DNA of 64,000 nucleotides from an uncultured Hungatella sp. (GTDB taxonomy: Bacteria; Bacillota; Clostridia; Lachnospirales; Lachnospiraceae): positions 58,894 to 122,893 of the forward strand of contig CAJUPQ010000001.1 of assembly GCA_910588505.1 (NCBI GenBank), given 5' to 3'. Positions 17,728-25,971 of this stretch are shown here, piece by piece. The stretch's first letter is position 1. Each line of letters starts with the position of its first letter. The translations under genes and the position numbers were made by a program. Under the pieces are notes generated by a model that searched no databases, was not told where the DNA came from, and saw only the letters and a list, made by a program, of their open reading frames with translations.

Positions 17728-18813
17728 ATGGAAGGAATAAACTCAATCTATCTGCCCCAGTTTACCATCGGGGAACATGCATTTGAGCAGTTCGGCCCGG
17801 AGATGGGCAGATACGGGAAAACCGTGATGATCATTCACGGGGAGAAGGCGTGGAAGGCTTCCAGGGAGTATGTGCTTCCGGCCATTGAGAAGTCGTCGCT
17901 GACAGCGGCCGGGACACTGCTCTACGGTCATGACGCCACCTATGAAAACGTGGAGCGGATCATGGCGGATAAGAAAGCCAGGGAGGCGGACATGTTTCTG
18001 GCGGTGGGAGGCGGAAAATGTATCGACACGGTGAAGCTGGCAGCGGACAAGATGGGGAAACCGGTGTTCACCGTGCCCTCTATTGCGTCCAACTGCGCCC
18101 CCATTACGAAGATCAGCATCATGTACCATGAGGACGGGTCATTTTACGATATTCCAAGGCTCAACTGTGTGCCGGCCCACTGCTTTATAGACCCGCGGAT
18201 CGTGATGGCGGCGCCTGTCCGTTTTCTGCGGGCGGGAATCGGGGATGCCATGGCAAAGCACATAGAGTCCGCCTGGTCCGCCAAGGGAGGGGAGACTCTG
18301 GACTATGGAAGCGAACTGGGAATCACGGCGGGGCGGATGTGTTTTCTTCCCCTTCTGCGGGACGGGGAGCAGGCCCTTAAGGACGCCCAAGCAGGCGTAG
18401 TCAGCGAAGCCCTGGAAAATGCCATACTGAATGTGGTAATTTCACCCGGGATTGTCTCTGTCTCCGTTCATCCCCATTATAACGGCGGCGTTGCCCACGC
18501 GCTGTTTTATGGTCTTACCAGCAGAAAGCACATTGAGGAAAATCATCTTCACGGGGAAGTGGTTTCTTACGGGACGCTGGTAAATCTTCTGCTGGATAAG
18601 GATTATGAGAATCTGAAACTGGCCTATAGATTTAACCGCAGGACCGGGCTGCCTGTGTGCCTGGGGGATTTGGAGCTTACGAAAGAGGACAGGCTTGAAG
18701 ATGTGCTGGCAGTGACCATGGCCAACCAGGAGTTGGTCCATACACCCTATCCGGTGACAGGGGAGATGATTTATCAGGCGATACAGGAGCTGGAGGAGTA
18801 TCGGGAGGAGTGA
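17728..18813 (+). CDS. GldA-like (glycerol dehydrogenase family) oxidoreductase
   Basis: A 361-residue metal-dependent dehydrogenase of the glycerol dehydrogenase group. The NAD loop is LAVGGGKCIDTVKLAAD, and metal ligands are in GIGDAMAKHIES, GGVAHALFYG and HLHGEVVSYGTL. It is the last gene of the PTS operon, which thus encodes three separate dehydrogenases or reductases. A polyol or sugar-alcohol phosphate is a fitting substrate, by inference. The start has AGAAGGAGATT upstream. Confidence 0.85.
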   Translation: MEGINSIYLPQFTIGEHAFEQFGPEMGRYGKTVMIIHGEKAWKASREYVLPAIEKSSLTAAGTLLYGHDATYENVERIMADKKAREADMFLAVGGGKCIDTVKLAADKMGKPVFTVPSIASNCAPITKISIMYHEDGSFYDIPRLNCVPAHCFIDPRIVMAAPVRFLRAGIGDAMAKHIESAWSAKGGETLDYGSELGITAGRMCFLPLLRDGEQALKDAQAGVVSEALENAILNVVISPGIVSVSVHPHYNGGVAHALFYGLTSRKHIEENHLHGEVVSYGTLVNLLLDKDYENLKLAYRFNRRTGLPVCLGDLELTKEDRLEDVLAVTMANQELVHTPYPVTGEMIYQAIQELEEYREE

Positions 18814-18884
18814 TATACTTTCCTGCGGAAATTTCGGTGGAGAAGGCGTGTGGTGTCTGGGGGATTAAGTCTGTCTGTGAAGCG

Positions 18885-19085
18885 GCGGTGTGAGTGGTCC
18901 TTACATTTAGTTTTGCAGACGGACTTAATTTTCTGTATATTGAAACCCTTTGTTCTCAATGTACCAGCGCCCCCCCTGCCGGCATCTGCGAATTTTACTG
19001 CGTTAAAAAGCATCACTGTAAGGCCTGTCAGCCACTGGAATGTTAGTATTTTTTCTTTTCCGTCCTTTTGTTTCGTCTCTTTTAT
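18885..19085 (-). pseudogene. Decayed DDE transposase fragment
   Basis: On the minus strand, one frame reads FQWLTGLTV then FADAGRGG. After an indel at a run of G (near 18970) another frame reads RWYIENKG, and a return to the first frame gives KGFNIQK. Together these match the conserved transposase segment usually written F-W-T-N, GR-RW-IENEGFN-QK. So this is a frameshifted C-terminal piece of a DDE transposase; the IS family is uncertain. It marks the left edge of the AT-rich islet that follows. Stretches at 18814-18884 and 19086-19133 show nothing. Confidence 0.65.
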
Positions 19086-19133
19086 TTCCAGTGTCAGAAG
19101 CGTAAGCTTCATTGAAGTTTGGTAGAAGTCTTC

Positions 19134-19201
19134 TTGACAAAATTTCCAGATGACTATATAATTACTATAACTAAGAAAAAACTTTAGTAATAAATCTTAG
19201 T
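19134..19201 (+). promoter_or_regulatory. Consensus promoter with inverted-repeat operator for the BlaR/BlaI-like pair
   Basis: TTGACA (19134-19139) and TATAAT (19157-19162) have an ideal 17-bp spacer. Just downstream lie two nested inverted repeats: ATTACTA (19161-19167) with TAGTAAT (19186-19192), and AACTAAG with CTTAGTT (about 19169-19175 and 19195-19201). They overlap the start of transcription, the usual place for a BlaI/MecI-type repressor. Such repressors recognise short TA-rich palindromes, so autoregulation is likely. Confidence 0.7.
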
Positions 19202-19251
19202 TAGCAGCTAAGAAGGGGGTATAGCTTATACAGCATAATCTTTTAATCGTT

Positions 19252-20571
19252 ATGTCCTTCTCAGGAAGCGTGGTTATGCTTCTTTACCTATTAATTTATT
19301 TTTTGGCCAAGGAGCATTTCCTGTTAACATGGAGATACTATGTATTGATAACCGCCATAATTTTTTATCTAGTTCCATTTGCATATTACAAATACTACAT
19401 AATAAGCAACGTATATGCCGCTTTTCCACGCCTGATAGAGAAAATCCACCCTATACCCACGCGGCTCAAAAGCCTTAAAACATCGTATTTGATTGTGAGT
19501 ACCACAGAGGGAATGCAATTCTCGCCGGGATTAAAGCGTCATTGGCTGCTGCTGCTCATCATGGGAATTCTCTCACTTTGCATTATAGGATCTCAGTTAT
19601 TTCAGTATTGGAACGGAAAACGTTCATGTTTAAGCCATTCTGCACAAATCCTTTCCTCAAAATGGCAGAATGTTCTCAAAAAACTGAAAAATCAATTGGG
19701 AGTAAAAAGAAGGGTTCGGCTATACCACAGCGAATTCTGTAAATCACCTATGACCACGGGGATATTATTTCCAATCATATTCCTGCCCTTTGAAGATGAA
19801 GAAACGTTAAATGAGCGTTCTTGCTATTATATTATAAAGCATGAACTGCTCCACATAAAACATAATGACTTTCTAATCCAATTTATTGGAATGGTTGTGA
19901 TTGCAGTTCATTGGTTCAATCCGTTGTCCTACATATTATATTATGAACTTACCAGTACTCTGGAAATGCTTTGTGACCGGGCGGTCCTAAAAGGGTGTAG
20001 CGAAGAAGAAAGTAAAGAATATAGAACATTGCTCATAAATCTTGCTACAGACAACAGCCCGGCAAAGAAAAACAGTTTTTTCGTTGGTATTGCAATTCAA
20101 AAAAATAAAATAGAACTTAAAAGGAGGCTACTGGAAATGAAAACAAACCAAAAACACCGATTTCTTTTATCTATGGCAACTATGGGGCTGATCTTTGCGG
20201 CAGGAGGCATAACTGCTTTTGCCTACATCCCTCCTAATACGATTACATCTGGTGAGGGGCGGACAGATACCTTTGATTACACTTATATGACAGATGATGA
20301 AAAAACAGAAGAGGTCAGCCTGTATATGCCATATGATTATTTTTTTATTGATGCAGACGGGACTACAATTGAGCTATATGATGATAAATTAACTGAAAAG
20401 GTCAGCTGTAACCATCACTATGTTACTGACGGAACCCTACGAGCCCATAATAAAAACACCGATGGAGGCTGTACTGTAAAAGATTATGAAGCACAAATCT
20501 GTTTTGTGTGCGGAGACATAAAGGCTGGTCGGCTCATAGGCACTTACATCTATCCTGTATGTCCTCATTAA
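19252..20571 (+). CDS. M56 (BlaR1/MecR1-like) membrane metalloprotease sensor
   Basis: A 439-residue protein from ATG 19252. It has N-terminal membrane segments, a zinc protease motif in IIKHELLHIKHND (about residue 197), and another membrane segment near 300. The extracellular tail is about 120 residues. Unlike BlaR1 it has no penicillin-binding domain; the tail is instead rich in Cys and His (SCNHHYV, QICFVCGDIK, YPVCPH), so the signal is not a beta-lactam. Upstream, AAGGGGG is followed 8 bases later by an in-frame ATA (19228), adding a family-like N-terminus before MSFSGS; the real start may be there. The BlaI-like partner follows. Confidence 0.8.
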   Translation: MSFSGSVVMLLYLLIYFLAKEHFLLTWRYYVLITAIIFYLVPFAYYKYYIISNVYAAFPRLIEKIHPIPTRLKSLKTSYLIVSTTEGMQFSPGLKRHWLLLLIMGILSLCIIGSQLFQYWNGKRSCLSHSAQILSSKWQNVLKKLKNQLGVKRRVRLYHSEFCKSPMTTGILFPIIFLPFEDEETLNERSCYYIIKHELLHIKHNDFLIQFIGMVVIAVHWFNPLSYILYYELTSTLEMLCDRAVLKGCSEEESKEYRTLLINLATDNSPAKKNSFFVGIAIQKNKIELKRRLLEMKTNQKHRFLLSMATMGLIFAAGGITAFAYIPPNTITSGEGRTDTFDYTYMTDDEKTEEVSLYMPYDYFFIDADGTTIELYDDKLTEKVSCNHHYVTDGTLRAHNKNTDGGCTVKDYEAQICFVCGDIKAGRLIGTYIYPVCPH

Positions 20572-20590
20572 TAAGAAGGAGATCCATACT

Positions 20591-20959
20591 ATGAAAAAAA
20601 ATTATGGCTTAACCAATACAGAAATGCAGATTATGGAATTGCTGTGGCAGGCAGACGGGCCCGTAACATTTCGGGAAATTATGGATATCTCAGCAACGGA
20701 GTGGGGGAAAAGCTGGAAAGTGCAGACCTTAAGCACCTACCTCATTACGTTACAAAAAATGGGCTTGGTTGACTCGGAGAGAAGCGGGTGTTCCAATGCA
20801 TATCAGGCTGTATGTAGCAAAGAAGAGCATATTCATAATTGGACCAGAAAATTAGTGGAAACGTGTTTTGATAACTCTTTCAGCCGTTTTGCTCTGGCTT
20901 TTGTGGGAAATGGGAAATTATCGAAGGAAGATGCGGAAGAGCTGAAAAAGTTGCTATAA
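20591..20959 (+). CDS. BlaI/MecI/CopY family repressor
   Basis: A 122-residue winged-helix repressor. The start KNYGLTNTEMQIMELLWQ and the segment WKVQTLSTYLITLQKMGLV are typical of the DNA-binding domain; the C-terminal half should dimerise and contain the site cut on induction. AAGGAGAT precedes the ATG, 19 bases after the sensor gene. Order is sensor-repressor, the reverse of many bla operons. The target is probably the inverted repeats at 19161-19201, with the downstream wall protein as a possible second target. Confidence 0.88.
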   Translation: MKKNYGLTNTEMQIMELLWQADGPVTFREIMDISATEWGKSWKVQTLSTYLITLQKMGLVDSERSGCSNAYQAVCSKEEHIHNWTRKLVETCFDNSFSRFALAFVGNGKLSKEDAEELKKLL

Positions 20960-20992
20960 GCCTTAAATATTTAGAAGGTGCTTCTAATGGCT
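20959..20992 (+). terminator. Hairpin after the BlaI-like gene
   Basis: AGCC (20959-20962) with GGCT (20989-20992), and TTAGAAG (20971-20977) with CTTCTAA (20981-20987) around GTG. No T-run follows, so terminator function is likely by position only. Confidence 0.45.
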
Positions 20993-21098
20993 AGATGACA
21001 GCAAGAAATGGTATCCTACTCCATTTGGCATCTATACGGTCAGTCTTATAGAGACGATAGTAGAAGAAAGACAAATTAGAAAGGCGAAAGTTAACTAA
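20988..21098 (+). pseudogene. Short coding remnant, unidentified
   Basis: Between a TAA and TAA 21096-21098 one frame is open without a start codon and reads as protein-like sequence (WYPTPFGIYTVSLIETIVEE). It is probably the C-terminal scrap of a mobile-element gene interrupted by the islet. I cannot assign a family. Confidence 0.3.
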
Positions 21099-21147
21099 TA
21101 TGTTTTATGATGTATTGGCATCTTTCGCAGAAAGGCGGATTATAGAT

Positions 21148-22662
21148 ATGAAAAAGTTATTATTTGCAGTTACAGGTTGTTTTCTGATGGCTTTTTGTAG
21201 TATTACAAACCCAGTAGTGGTAAAAGCTGACGAGGCCGTTTGGTATGAAGATTTACCGACGGCATCGACGGCCGAGGAACTATTCGGAACACACATATTT
21301 TCCACAGAAAACAATCCAACTAAAATCAGACTATCAAAGATAACTGAACCCAATAATAACGAATTATTAGCTACCCCTTCCCAAGCCACTCGTTCTCAGG
21401 ATTCGGATATAGCTATTTTAGAGGAACTGATTGCATCTGATACTTCGGTAAGTATACCTTATAACGGACGTTCGAAATTTATAGATATAATTGCAAAAAT
21501 AGATGATGATACCTATGTAAATGTAACTTCAGTTGTTGACTGGGAAAGTGAAGATAATGGAATTGCCTATGCCTATAATGGTAGAATTTTGGCAAGGGAT
21601 GAAGGAATCACTACTGTTAAAGCATCTTTAGCAAATGTTAATGTACTGATTGATGTGGTGGTTGAGGACTACATTGATTTGGAAGCAGAAATAGAAAGAT
21701 TGAATAGTCTCTATCCAGATTCTCCAGGAGGTGTTTCTACGTATGCAATTACACATGATGAAAGAGATGCTATAATTTCTCGCGGTAAAGAAATGTTAAA
21801 TGTATCATGGGTTCCAACCCAAAATTTAGTTGGTTGGAGAGGAAATTATACTTTCCTAAAGGGAGAAAAAGTAATTGGAATCCCATATACTCAAAATAAG
21901 CAGAAAAATGCGGCAGGATTTTTAGCGGTATTATCTGCTTCCGATTTTTATAACACAGTTACTGTAAATGGTAAGAAAATGCCACAATACGGAAATGACT
22001 GTTCGGGATTTTTAAGTTTTGCTTGGGATATATCCAGACAGACAACTTATGATTTTACACAAGGGATAAAAAATGGAACATACGCCCAAGTTGGTTCTTA
22101 TTCTGCAAGTACAGAAACGCCGAATCAGTCAGATTTGAAGAGCTCTTATAATTATTTGAAGCGTGGCGATGGTTTGGTATGCAGAATTGATAATAATGGA
22201 CATGCGCTTTTGGTATCTGTTCCTGATCCCCAAAATGAGTTAGTGCATGTATACGAACAAACACCACCACAAACAACCATTAACACATGGACATATCAAG
22301 AACTTGCCGAGGGAGGATATAAGCCCTTTACTCAATCATCAACAGATGGATGGTATAAAATAAACGGGTATTGGTACTATTATGAAAATGATACTGAAGC
22401 ATCTGGCTGGAAACAAATAGACGGATACTGGTATTATTTTTTACCAGAAAGTCATAGAATGGCAACGGCTTGGCAGCAGGTTGGGGGCGTATGGTATTAT
22501 TTGAATCCAGACAGTGGAGCTATGCACGAAGGATGGTTGCTGTATAACAATGATTGGTACTATCTAAAATCTGGATCAGGGGCTATGGCGTCTAATGAAT
22601 CTCTTGTCATTGATGGAAAAACATATCATTTTAATTCATCAGGTGTTTGTACAAACCCCTAA
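21148..22662 (+). CDS. Secreted NlpC/P60-like peptidase with cell-wall-binding repeats
   Basis: A 504-residue secreted protein. Signal peptide at 1-29 (KKLLFAVTGCFLMAF to VVVKADE). Residues ~95-180 look like a bacterial Ig-like (BIG2) domain. Residues ~250-385 form a papain-like amidase or peptidase domain with the probable catalytic Cys in YGNDCSGFLSF and His in NNGHALLVS. Residues ~400-504 hold four to five aromatic wall-binding repeats (choline-binding type, e.g. GWKQIDGYWYYF). It would act on peptidoglycan outside the cell. ATG 21148 is chosen because AAAGGCGG lies 10 bases upstream and the signal peptide begins there. It follows the BlaR/BlaI-like pair and may be regulated by it. Confidence 0.82.
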   Translation: MKKLLFAVTGCFLMAFCSITNPVVVKADEAVWYEDLPTASTAEELFGTHIFSTENNPTKIRLSKITEPNNNELLATPSQATRSQDSDIAILEELIASDTSVSIPYNGRSKFIDIIAKIDDDTYVNVTSVVDWESEDNGIAYAYNGRILARDEGITTVKASLANVNVLIDVVVEDYIDLEAEIERLNSLYPDSPGGVSTYAITHDERDAIISRGKEMLNVSWVPTQNLVGWRGNYTFLKGEKVIGIPYTQNKQKNAAGFLAVLSASDFYNTVTVNGKKMPQYGNDCSGFLSFAWDISRQTTYDFTQGIKNGTYAQVGSYSASTETPNQSDLKSSYNYLKRGDGLVCRIDNNGHALLVSVPDPQNELVHVYEQTPPQTTINTWTYQELAEGGYKPFTQSSTDGWYKINGYWYYYENDTEASGWKQIDGYWYYFLPESHRMATAWQQVGGVWYYLNPDSGAMHEGWLLYNNDWYYLKSGSGAMASNESLVIDGKTYHFNSSGVCTNP

Positions 22663-22686
22663 TCTCTGAAAAACGGGGGGCATATT

Positions 22687-23286
22687 ATGAAAAAAAGTAC
22701 AATTTTCATAATTATTAGTCTGATTACAATATCGTTTCTTTTGGTATCATGTAATCAAACAGAAGACGATAATAACCAAACTGAACAACCGCTTGAGCTA
22801 GATTCTTCCTATGAAAGCGAATATTATGATTTTTTGTTTCAATATCCATCTCAATGGACTATAACGGAAGAACCGTGGTCTCCAGCGACAAAAACGAAAG
22901 AAAGTGATCCAGAAAAAATAGTTGACCTTTTTATCAGCGGAGAAGAAAAAATAGTGATTTTTGATTCTCTTTCTCGTAATGGTGGGCTCTTTCGGCTGGT
23001 GTCTGGAGATAATAGTGAGATTGTGAATGTTCTTGGCATTACAGGAACAATGATTACAGAGACAAAAGATGCCGAAGGAGAGTGTCCATGGATATGGATT
23101 TTAGCTTATTATGAAGATGGGTATACAGAGGGAATTGGCATGGGTGGCTCTTATGGCGCATGTGTGCAGGTAAAGAAAGAAACTTATGAACAATATAAAG
23201 AATTAATCGTGGAGATATTGAAAAGTGTTCATATGAAGAGAATTAAAGGTAAATCTGCCGAAAATAAGACGTTTTTTATAGGCTAA
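22687..23286 (+). CDS. Predicted lipoprotein of the islet, unknown function
   Basis: A 199-residue protein with signal peptide and lipobox LLVSC (lipidated Cys22), then an Asn/Glu-rich linker and a globular domain. The pattern YYDFLFQYPSQWTITEEPW resembles PsbP-like or DUF-type lipoproteins that open with a Y-F-YP-W motif. The C-terminus is basic. It lies 24 bases after the wall-binding peptidase and shares its AT-rich composition, so the two are probably co-transcribed. Confidence 0.7.
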   Translation: MKKSTIFIIISLITISFLLVSCNQTEDDNNQTEQPLELDSSYESEYYDFLFQYPSQWTITEEPWSPATKTKESDPEKIVDLFISGEEKIVIFDSLSRNGGLFRLVSGDNSEIVNVLGITGTMITETKDAEGECPWIWILAYYEDGYTEGIGMGGSYGACVQVKKETYEQYKELIVEILKSVHMKRIKGKSAENKTFFIG

Positions 23287-23335
23287 GCCCAAGTGCTGCG
23301 ATTTAGCGGTTGCATTTGCTAGGAAAACCTGACTC

Positions 23336-23611
23336 TTACAGAACTAATGTTCTTTTTGGACCGCAAACCACGAATTTTTCGTGGTTTGCGGCCTTCCTTA
23401 TTTTACTGTTTATGGTTGTGTTTTTCCGCTCTTTTTCACATCTCCTTAGACTTTCCAGGATGGGTGTGACACCATATTTTCTCCCCAGACAGTATTCCAG
23501 AAGCCTTGACAGTACCAGCGCAACAAAACGGATCAGGAAATGGGTCTGGATAGGCTCCAGGTTCTGCAGATATACCGGTCGTGTCTCCAGATGGGAGAGA
23601 CCAGATAATCC
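23336..23611 (-). pseudogene. Transposase remnant (IS1634/IS4-like C-terminal part)
   Basis: The minus strand has an open frame without a start that reads TRPVYLQN, then QTHFLIRFVALVLSRLLEY, then a KYGVTPILESLR stretch. This matches the C-terminal region of IS1634-type transposases (RPVYL, AHFL-CF-AL-RLLE, KY-I-LR). Upstream is a stop codon, so only about 90 residues remain. With the remnant at 18885 it brackets the AT-rich islet. The perfect hairpin 23361-23391 lies inside the frame. Confidence 0.65.
23361..23391. terminator. Perfect 14-bp hairpin
   Basis: CCGCAAACCACGAA (23361-23374) and TTCGTGGTTTGCGG (23378-23391) are perfectly complementary around TTT. It lies 75 bases after the lipoprotein stop and within the dead transposase. 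It is followed on the plus strand by CCTTCCTTATTTT, so it can end the islet transcript. Confidence 0.65.
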
Positions 23612-23617
23612 AGAAAC

Positions 23618-23824
23618 CTACCGGAACAAGGTACACCCCATTTCTTTGAAATACACGATCTTTTTTTCAATATCTTCTCTGGTAATATCAAACGCCTCTG
23701 CCAGGCAGTCCAGGCAGTAGAACACCTGGCTGCCGCGGTTCACCAGCTTTCTGGTGGCCCCGATCTCATCAGAGGTCAGGGGCTTTTTGCATTTTCTGCA
23801 ATACTCTTTCTTATTCTTGTCCAT
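23618..23824 (-). CDS. Small zinc-ribbon protein
   Basis: A 68-residue protein with two Cys pairs, YCRKCKKPL and FYCLDCLAEAF, a likely zinc ribbon, and a C-terminal helix (DITREDIEKKIVYFKEMGC). ATG 23824 has AGGGGA upstream on the minus strand and is 7 bases after the alpha-galactosidase stop, so it is the second gene of that transcript. I do not recognise a specific function. Confidence 0.7.
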   Translation of the reverse strand: MDKNKKEYCRKCKKPLTSDEIGATRKLVNRGSQVFYCLDCLAEAFDITREDIEKKIVYFKEMGCTLFR

Positions 23825-23831
23825 AGGTCCC

Positions 23832-25013
23832 CTATTTTGCCAGGCGGCAGAGGAATAATCTGCAGTCATGCCCGGGAACGGAGACAATATAATAATCTTT
23901 CTTCACGCCTAAATCCTCCCCGGTAAAGATATCCCTCATGGCAAACCCGTACCCGGAGGTGTAGGGGACTCCGGCGTCGGCGAAGATACAGCTGATTTCC
24001 CGCTCCTCATCAAACAGATTGTAGCAGGCGATGACAAACTCATGGTCAGACAGATGTTTGATGAAGGTGTACAGCTGGTCCTTCACAGCCCTCAAAGGCT
24101 CCACCGCGTTTTCCCGGTCCTCCTCGGGCACCATGACGCTCCGCTTCCCGACCAGATAAGGGGGACGGCACTCCACATCCTGGTCAATGCGGATCAGCTC
24201 TCTGTTCAGCAGAAGCTCCTTCATCCGGGGATTCAGCTTCCGGATGTCAGCCCCGATCATGAGAGGAACCCCGGCAAGACACCACAGGGAGAATTGCATC
24301 CGGTATTCTCCGTCTGTGCAGGGCTTGCCGATGGCCACATTACCCTGGTTGTACATGCCTACGGTCAGCATGTCCAAGTCATTGAAGCAGTATGGGCCGG
24401 ACTGGGAGAGATGTTCCAGCTGGGACTGGAAAATCCCCATAAAGGAGCGGAAGTTGTCAAAAATATCCCCGGTGGAGCGGTACATGTGAGCACCGATGGA
24501 CCGCATCCAGTTCCAGGAATCGTGATGGCCCCAGTTGCAGGCCGCGAAACAGATCTCCCGTCCCGTGGCTTTTAAGGCCATGCTCATAATGTGGTAGCGG
24601 TTGATGCCGTCGGCATTTTCCGGGAAATTGCAATAGTCGTATTTCAGATAGTCCACGCCCCACCGGGCAAACAGCTGTGCGTCCTGAAATTCGTGGTCAT
24701 AGCTGGAGGGATAGCCTGCGCAGGTGCGGATCCCGGCGCAGGAGTACATGCCGAACTTCAGGCCCGCCCTGTGGACATAATCCGCCACTGCTTTCATGCC
24801 ATGGGGGAATTTTGCCGGGTCCGGCACAAGGTTTCCCTCTTCATCCCGCTCTTTTAAAGACCAGCAGTCGTCAATGACCAGGTATTCGTATCCTGCCTCC
24901 CGATAGCCCTCCCGGACTAAAACGTCCGTTATCTGGAAAATCAGCTCCTCATCAATGTCCTGTCCAAATGTGTTCCATGAATTCCACCCCATAGGCGGTG
25001 TTGCTGCTAGCAT
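23832..25013 (-). CDS. GH27 alpha-galactosidase
   Basis: A 393-residue cytoplasmic glycoside hydrolase (no signal peptide). The N-terminus ATPPMGWNSWNTF is the GH27 hallmark. The nucleophile Asp is in YLKYDYCNF and the acid/base Asp in RSTGDIFDNF. It would remove alpha-1,6-galactose from melibiose, raffinose-type sugars or galactomannan fragments after uptake. A small beta-sandwich ends the protein. AAGGAGGAATCT precedes the ATG. It is followed by the zinc-ribbon gene. No transporter is next to it. Confidence 0.92.
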   Translation of the reverse strand: MLAATPPMGWNSWNTFGQDIDEELIFQITDVLVREGYREAGYEYLVIDDCWSLKERDEEGNLVPDPAKFPHGMKAVADYVHRAGLKFGMYSCAGIRTCAGYPSSYDHEFQDAQLFARWGVDYLKYDYCNFPENADGINRYHIMSMALKATGREICFAACNWGHHDSWNWMRSIGAHMYRSTGDIFDNFRSFMGIFQSQLEHLSQSGPYCFNDLDMLTVGMYNQGNVAIGKPCTDGEYRMQFSLWCLAGVPLMIGADIRKLNPRMKELLLNRELIRIDQDVECRPPYLVGKRSVMVPEEDRENAVEPLRAVKDQLYTFIKHLSDHEFVIACYNLFDEEREISCIFADAGVPYTSGYGFAMRDIFTGEDLGVKKDYYIVSVPGHDCRLFLCRLAK

Positions 25014-25109
25014 ATAGATTCCTCCTTGCTCCGTGGCAGAGCGGCGGTTCTGTCCGGATAGACGGATGAACAGCTGTCGTGGGCTTTGCCTGCGGGTATT
25101 GTTGAGGCA

Positions 25110-25138
25110 ATCATATAACAGGGGGATGGGGATGTAAA
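25110..25138 (-). promoter_or_regulatory. Candidate promoter for the alpha-galactosidase operon
   Basis: On the minus strand TTTACA (25138-25133) and TATGAT (25115-25110) are 17 bp apart, about 100 bases before the start codon. Confidence 0.5.
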
Positions 25139-25179
25139 TAGATTTTTGTCAGAGGAATATGAGGAAATGTGTACTATAA

Positions 25180-25210
25180 GTAACAGTTCAAGGGTTATCT
25201 GAACTGTTAC
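25180..25210. repeat. 31-bp dispersed palindromic repeat, copy 2
   Basis: GTAACAGTTCA (25180-25190) and TGAACTGTTAC (25200-25210) form a perfect 11-bp stem with a 9-base loop. The block is the inverted counterpart of 11090-11120 with two differences. CCTGCGCG lies nearby here (from about 25236) and also on the aldolase-proximal side of copy 1 (from about 11038), hinting that a larger degenerate element surrounds it. The rest of 25014-25384 has no gene. Confidence 0.7.
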
Positions 25211-25384
25211 TACTGTAAGCAACTGCTCAGACAGGCCTGCGCGTTCACTGAGCTGACCATAAGAAAACGTAGCGGCAGCAGGCATACTGCCATGGATATT
25301 GCAAAGGAAAATGGCAAGAAATGAGATAACCATGTTAAAAATCTATATATGTTGTGATAAAATAATGATACGGAGGCGTATGTT

Positions 25385-25942
25385 ATGGGGAAGCGGTCAG
25401 TTAGAATAGAGAATATTACGATAGAAAACTTTAAAAATGTAAAAAAGGCTCTATTGATCTTGAAAACAAAAGAAAAGATTATAGGGTAAGTATTGTTGGT
25501 ATTTATGGTCAGAATGGATCAGGTAAAACATCGCTGATTGACGCTTTGGCATTAGACGGGGGGTGACGATACAGCGCTAAATATGCAGGAAGATGCTTCT
25601 AAGTTAGAGTCACGCACAGAGGTATTCGACGAAGTACTTTCCTATGCGTTCTCATCACAGACTGAAAAAGTAAGAAAGGGTCCACTGATTGACACCGGAA
25701 CCGATGAGGTATTTATACCAAGATCCAAATTTGCAGAATTAGTGGGTTTAGATAAGAGTAAGACGATGGATTTGCTTGTCATCAATACAAAAAATTCGGG
25801 CTTGATCAGTATGAATGCGTTTCCGCCTGCTTTTAAATGTTTGAAAGAATGGGACAATGAAAAAGGCTATCTGACAGATAACTGTCTGACAGCCCAGGAT
25901 AAATACAAAGGGTATTTGGATTATTTCAGGATTGCATATTAA
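25385..25942 (+). pseudogene. Broken AAA/SMC-like ATPase gene
   Basis: ATG 25385 with GGAGG eight bases upstream starts RIENITIENFKNVKK. A one-base loss in the A-run near 25446 shifts the frame, after which the next frame reads SIVGIYGQNGSGKTSLIDAL, a clear Walker A. This frame stops at TGA 25564. A third frame continues from about 25559 to 25942 (e.g. DEVFIPRSKFAELVGLDKSK). The parts suggest a RecF/SMC-type ATPase, common in phage-defence loci, with a large internal deletion and at least two frameshifts. The last segment could come from a different gene. Confidence 0.7.
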
Positions 25943-25971
25943 TATGCTTTCCTTTTTCTTTGGGCGTTTAT

